Shown here in pieces: positions 60,501 through 64,000 of a stretch of DNA of 64,000 nt (position 1 is its first letter; each line of letters begins with the position of its first letter). This DNA comes from Hofstenia miamia. Lineage: Eukaryota; Xenacoelomorpha; Acoela. The notes beneath the pieces are model-generated. The model worked only from the letters and a program-made list of their open reading frames with translations, did no database searches and was not told the DNA's origin. Made by a program: the position numbers and the translations under genes. The DNA lies in NCBI GenBank assembly GCA_004352715.1, contig SCFE01000077.1, forward strand, positions 192,150-256,149. Direction: 5' to 3'.

Positions 60501-62390
60501 ACAAAGAAAAACTACGATAGCATCCATCTAATTGATATAATATGACAAAAATGACAATTCAATCAAATGTTTAAAAATTTCTAACCAAGATTTAGTCATT
60601 GCATATATTTAGTTTGTATGAAGTAAAATAAATTTCTACTAAAATAAATTTTATGGTTTGACTATAATCATGTATCTTGTTTAATGATGCCTATTTCAAC
60701 CATAATGTTTTTAAAATTCTGATTTCATTTTGAAGGTTTCTAAACTTTGGCGCAATAAACATTTAAAAATACAGGACATCGTTAGAAAACTGAAAAATGT
60801 CTGCTCTATGATTTTTCCTAAAACAAAATTTGATACTTAAAGTCAACATTTAAGTGCTATATAATGACTCAATACAATATATACAAATATATGTTTTCAT
60901 AGCATATAAATATGAATCAGATCATTTTTAGTGAAACTCCTGTAGTTTTGTAGATCGCTTGCAAACTAAAATAATCACAAATTTCATTTTCATACAGAAT
61001 TAAGATTTAAGAAATGTTTGGATAAAAGGTTAGTAGAATATAAATGTTGTTGTTGTGGTTCCCTTTTCTTAAGGTTTGTTTACATGCGAACGAATATTGC
61101 AATAATCGATTTCTGTGCAAAATTGGCAGTTAAGTTTTGCCATGTCCAGTTAATAATAACATATCTGAAGATAAATCATATTGATAAATCGTTGTCAATT
61201 ATGCAGACAATCGCCATTATCTCACTTAACACTACAATACTATCAATGGCAATATTTTTATATGTTTTCCATAAACGTTTAAGCAAAAGATTAAAATATA
61301 GGCAGTTTCATTTATAAAAAAGGAGACACACCTCCTTTACATTGTGCCTTCTGATTTTTGATATTTTGTTAATTTGTGAGATGAAAGCGTTTAACAATTT
61401 TAAGAAAAAACCAATAAATAGCTAAAATATGTTTCTAAGTACAAAATTTAAAACAATTTAGAAAATTTTTGTCTTCATTGGTAACATTTGTGAAAATGCA
61501 CATTCAATGCTATTTTGGTAGCCAAATGCAATCATTTACTGAAAGGGCTCACATCTGATCCAGGAGGGGTTGCATTCCCTAGCTCTCAGGCGTACGGCCC
61601 TATATGACACAATTATTTGATCAAGGTTAACAATGCAATTTGAATTTCAACAGAGTTGAATTAGCATTTTTTACCGACTAAAGTGGTATGCACTAGGGAG
61701 TGACAATACGGGCATAGCATCGAAAAGAACCCGACCAGATCAGAACTACCCAACCCGTCTTGAAAATTTACTACCCGAAACAAACTTTGATTCGTCATAT
61801 TTAAGCCTTAGTTTTCTCTTCAATTAAATGGTGATTAACTTTAATCATTTTCTGATCATGTAATCCTAGTCATTTCATTAGTGTTACTTAGTGTAGTGTT
61901 ATGGGGTCATGGCCGCTGCCGGCTGCGGCCAAAACCCACAGCCAATGGCCGGCTGCGACCAAATATTTTGTTTTAATACCAAAATTTCGGCCAAAATTAA
62001 TTTCTGAACTTTTTGATGAACAATTTATTTCCATGATTTTTATTTGTATTTTTGTTTTAAAAGTTTAGTCGCTTTGATCATTTTATTTAATTGCAGGACC
62101 ATTGCTAGGGGAGGGCCAGGGGCCATGGCCCTCCCTGTTGAGCCACTGTGTCTCCCTCCCCTTGTTATCCTGGAAACAAAACTCCATACCATAGTATTAA
62201 TTCTAATATTCTGTAACTAAGTTAGAGTGAATATCTTTTAGTTGAAATATAATACTAATGCCATTCTATTAAAAAATTCAATGAAAAAATGTGAAACTAT
62301 TTCATATGAGTAAAACTATAATGAATTTATTGCCCCCCTAAATTTCAAATACAAACCACGGGCCTGTTTAATTGTTCCAACTATGAACAT
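60501..62390. other. AT-rich stretch, nothing firm
   Basis: A GC-rich patch at about 61905-61965 repeats GGCCGGCTGCG(G/A)CC words. TAGGGAGTGACAATACGGGC near 61695 resembles a hAT terminus but has no partner. The plus frame at 61018-61317 has no recognised domain. Confidence 0.4.
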
Positions 62391-63390
62391 NNNNNNNNNN
62401 NNNNNNNNNNNNNNNNNNNNNNNNNNNNNNNNNNNNNNNNNNNNNNNNNNNNNNNNNNNNNNNNNNNNNNNNNNNNNNNNNNNNNNNNNNNNNNNNNNNN
62501 NNNNNNNNNNNNNNNNNNNNNNNNNNNNNNNNNNNNNNNNNNNNNNNNNNNNNNNNNNNNNNNNNNNNNNNNNNNNNNNNNNNNNNNNNNNNNNNNNNNN
62601 NNNNNNNNNNNNNNNNNNNNNNNNNNNNNNNNNNNNNNNNNNNNNNNNNNNNNNNNNNNNNNNNNNNNNNNNNNNNNNNNNNNNNNNNNNNNNNNNNNNN
62701 NNNNNNNNNNNNNNNNNNNNNNNNNNNNNNNNNNNNNNNNNNNNNNNNNNNNNNNNNNNNNNNNNNNNNNNNNNNNNNNNNNNNNNNNNNNNNNNNNNNN
62801 NNNNNNNNNNNNNNNNNNNNNNNNNNNNNNNNNNNNNNNNNNNNNNNNNNNNNNNNNNNNNNNNNNNNNNNNNNNNNNNNNNNNNNNNNNNNNNNNNNNN
62901 NNNNNNNNNNNNNNNNNNNNNNNNNNNNNNNNNNNNNNNNNNNNNNNNNNNNNNNNNNNNNNNNNNNNNNNNNNNNNNNNNNNNNNNNNNNNNNNNNNNN
63001 NNNNNNNNNNNNNNNNNNNNNNNNNNNNNNNNNNNNNNNNNNNNNNNNNNNNNNNNNNNNNNNNNNNNNNNNNNNNNNNNNNNNNNNNNNNNNNNNNNNN
63101 NNNNNNNNNNNNNNNNNNNNNNNNNNNNNNNNNNNNNNNNNNNNNNNNNNNNNNNNNNNNNNNNNNNNNNNNNNNNNNNNNNNNNNNNNNNNNNNNNNNN
63201 NNNNNNNNNNNNNNNNNNNNNNNNNNNNNNNNNNNNNNNNNNNNNNNNNNNNNNNNNNNNNNNNNNNNNNNNNNNNNNNNNNNNNNNNNNNNNNNNNNNN
63301 NNNNNNNNNNNNNNNNNNNNNNNNNNNNNNNNNNNNNNNNNNNNNNNNNNNNNNNNNNNNNNNNNNNNNNNNNNNNNNNNNNNNNNNNNN
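62391..63390. other. Assembly gap (1000 N)
   Basis: Exactly 1000 N, probably a placeholder. The upstream part of the R4-like element probably lies within or beyond it. Confidence 0.99.
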
Positions 63391-64000
63391 GTTTGTCCCC
63401 AGAGGATTTCAAATAAGATTGAGTTAAAATAACTACACAGGGAGAGAAGAAATTTGATATAAGGTAACGGAGATCTGGCTATATTTTTCATCTCAAGACA
63501 GTAAGGAGACTACGTACTAAGAAAGCTGTAAAAGCAGAAGCAGTAGAACTGAAAGTATATTTAGATGAGTAATCTAAAGAAAGAATAGATCATCGGGGGA
63601 AGTAAAGAATTCATACTAATGATGAATTTAGAAACGATTTCAAGAAATAGGGAAGAGGCAATACATGGAAAACTGCATGTATAAAGAAAAAGAAGTCCAG
63701 GGAAAGTAAATAAATGACTAAAAATGTTGTACTGAAGGAAGACAATTGCATACAGGTACAAACAATCAAAACTGCGTAAAAGCATATAGGTAGAATAGCT
63801 GGGGTAAGTGACAATCTTGGGCTATGTAGGAAAATAGAAACAGCAGATCATTTAACTGCAGAATGTGAGAAAATTGGGATTGCAAGTTGGCATACATGGT
63901 ACACTGTAGCTGAAGAAAGAAGCATAGGTGAGTATAATAAGAACTATAGGATTTCAACATACCAAAACGTGAGATCATGAAACAAAGAGATAATAGACTT
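63391..64000 (+). pseudogene. R4-like non-LTR retrotransposon 3' tail, copy 2
   Basis: Plus-strand reading GVSDNLGLCRK, then ETADHLTAECEKIG and ASWHTWYTVAEE at about 63801-63920. This is the degenerate Cys-His C-terminal motif of the R4/Dong-type group. Earlier frames contain stops. It is an inverted duplicate of 53178-53797 and continues past the end of the window. Confidence 0.5.

Noticed and set aside
61692-61760. TAGGGAGTGACAATACGGGC resembling a hAT terminus
   Set aside because: No partner end found before the gap at 62391.

Overview
This is a 64 kb stretch of AT-rich (roughly 70% A+T) eukaryotic nuclear DNA. It has long TA microsatellites, assembly gaps (four spans of 136 to 1000 N appear fixed or estimated, plus smaller ones), intron-like spacing and a dense population of decayed transposons. 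The families seen (hAT, DUF4817-type and Mos1-type mariner, Tc1-like, CR1/Jockey-like and R4-like non-LTR elements) and a GnRH/AKH/corazonin-type receptor exon suggest an invertebrate animal, most likely an arthropod. The species cannot be fixed from the sequence alone. There are no operons, bacterial signals or CRISPR arrays.

Host genes are sparse. The best one is the first coding exon of a class A GPCR on the minus strand at 3181-3460. It carries N-glycosylation sites, TM1, TM2 and a clean GT donor, and has Asn where TM2 normally has the conserved Asp. A probable terminal exon of an unknown gene lies at 2232-2455 (+), inside the presumed first intron of the receptor. Weaker exon candidates are at 10250-10295 (-, LRR-like) and 20392-20633 (-).

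Layout. 0-6 kb: receptor exon and flanks. 6-9 kb: 3' part of a non-LTR retrotransposon, two gaps, and one copy of a hAT MITE family that also occurs at 0.7, 13.3 and 18.5 kb. 9-25 kb: mostly featureless AT-rich DNA with MITEs. 25-29.5 kb: a minus-strand non-LTR element (endonuclease and RT) cut by a 1 kb gap, then hAT fragments and a 265/267 bp tandem duplication. 30.7-32.3 kb: a hAT element with an 8 bp target duplication and a GC-rich core of unknown origin. 35.2-38.2 kb: a nested structure in which a hAT element (36025-37361, perfect 8 bp duplication) has landed in a mariner transposase gene, next to a second, internally deleted mariner. 40.2-40.9 kb: Tc1-like remnant. 42.6-44.5 kb: another hAT element with a perfect target duplication. 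46-57 kb: a repeat family built around clusters of 10 bp CCANNNNTGG palindromes, including two inverted 310 bp arms 5 kb apart that enclose a mariner and a second non-LTR copy. 53.2 and 63.4 kb: two inverted copies of an R4-like retrotransposon tail.

Almost every protein-like signal outside the receptor is a broken mobile-element gene, so the window is best read as a transposon graveyard next to the 5' end of a neuropeptide-type receptor gene. All identifications come from reading motifs by eye; none was checked by database search.
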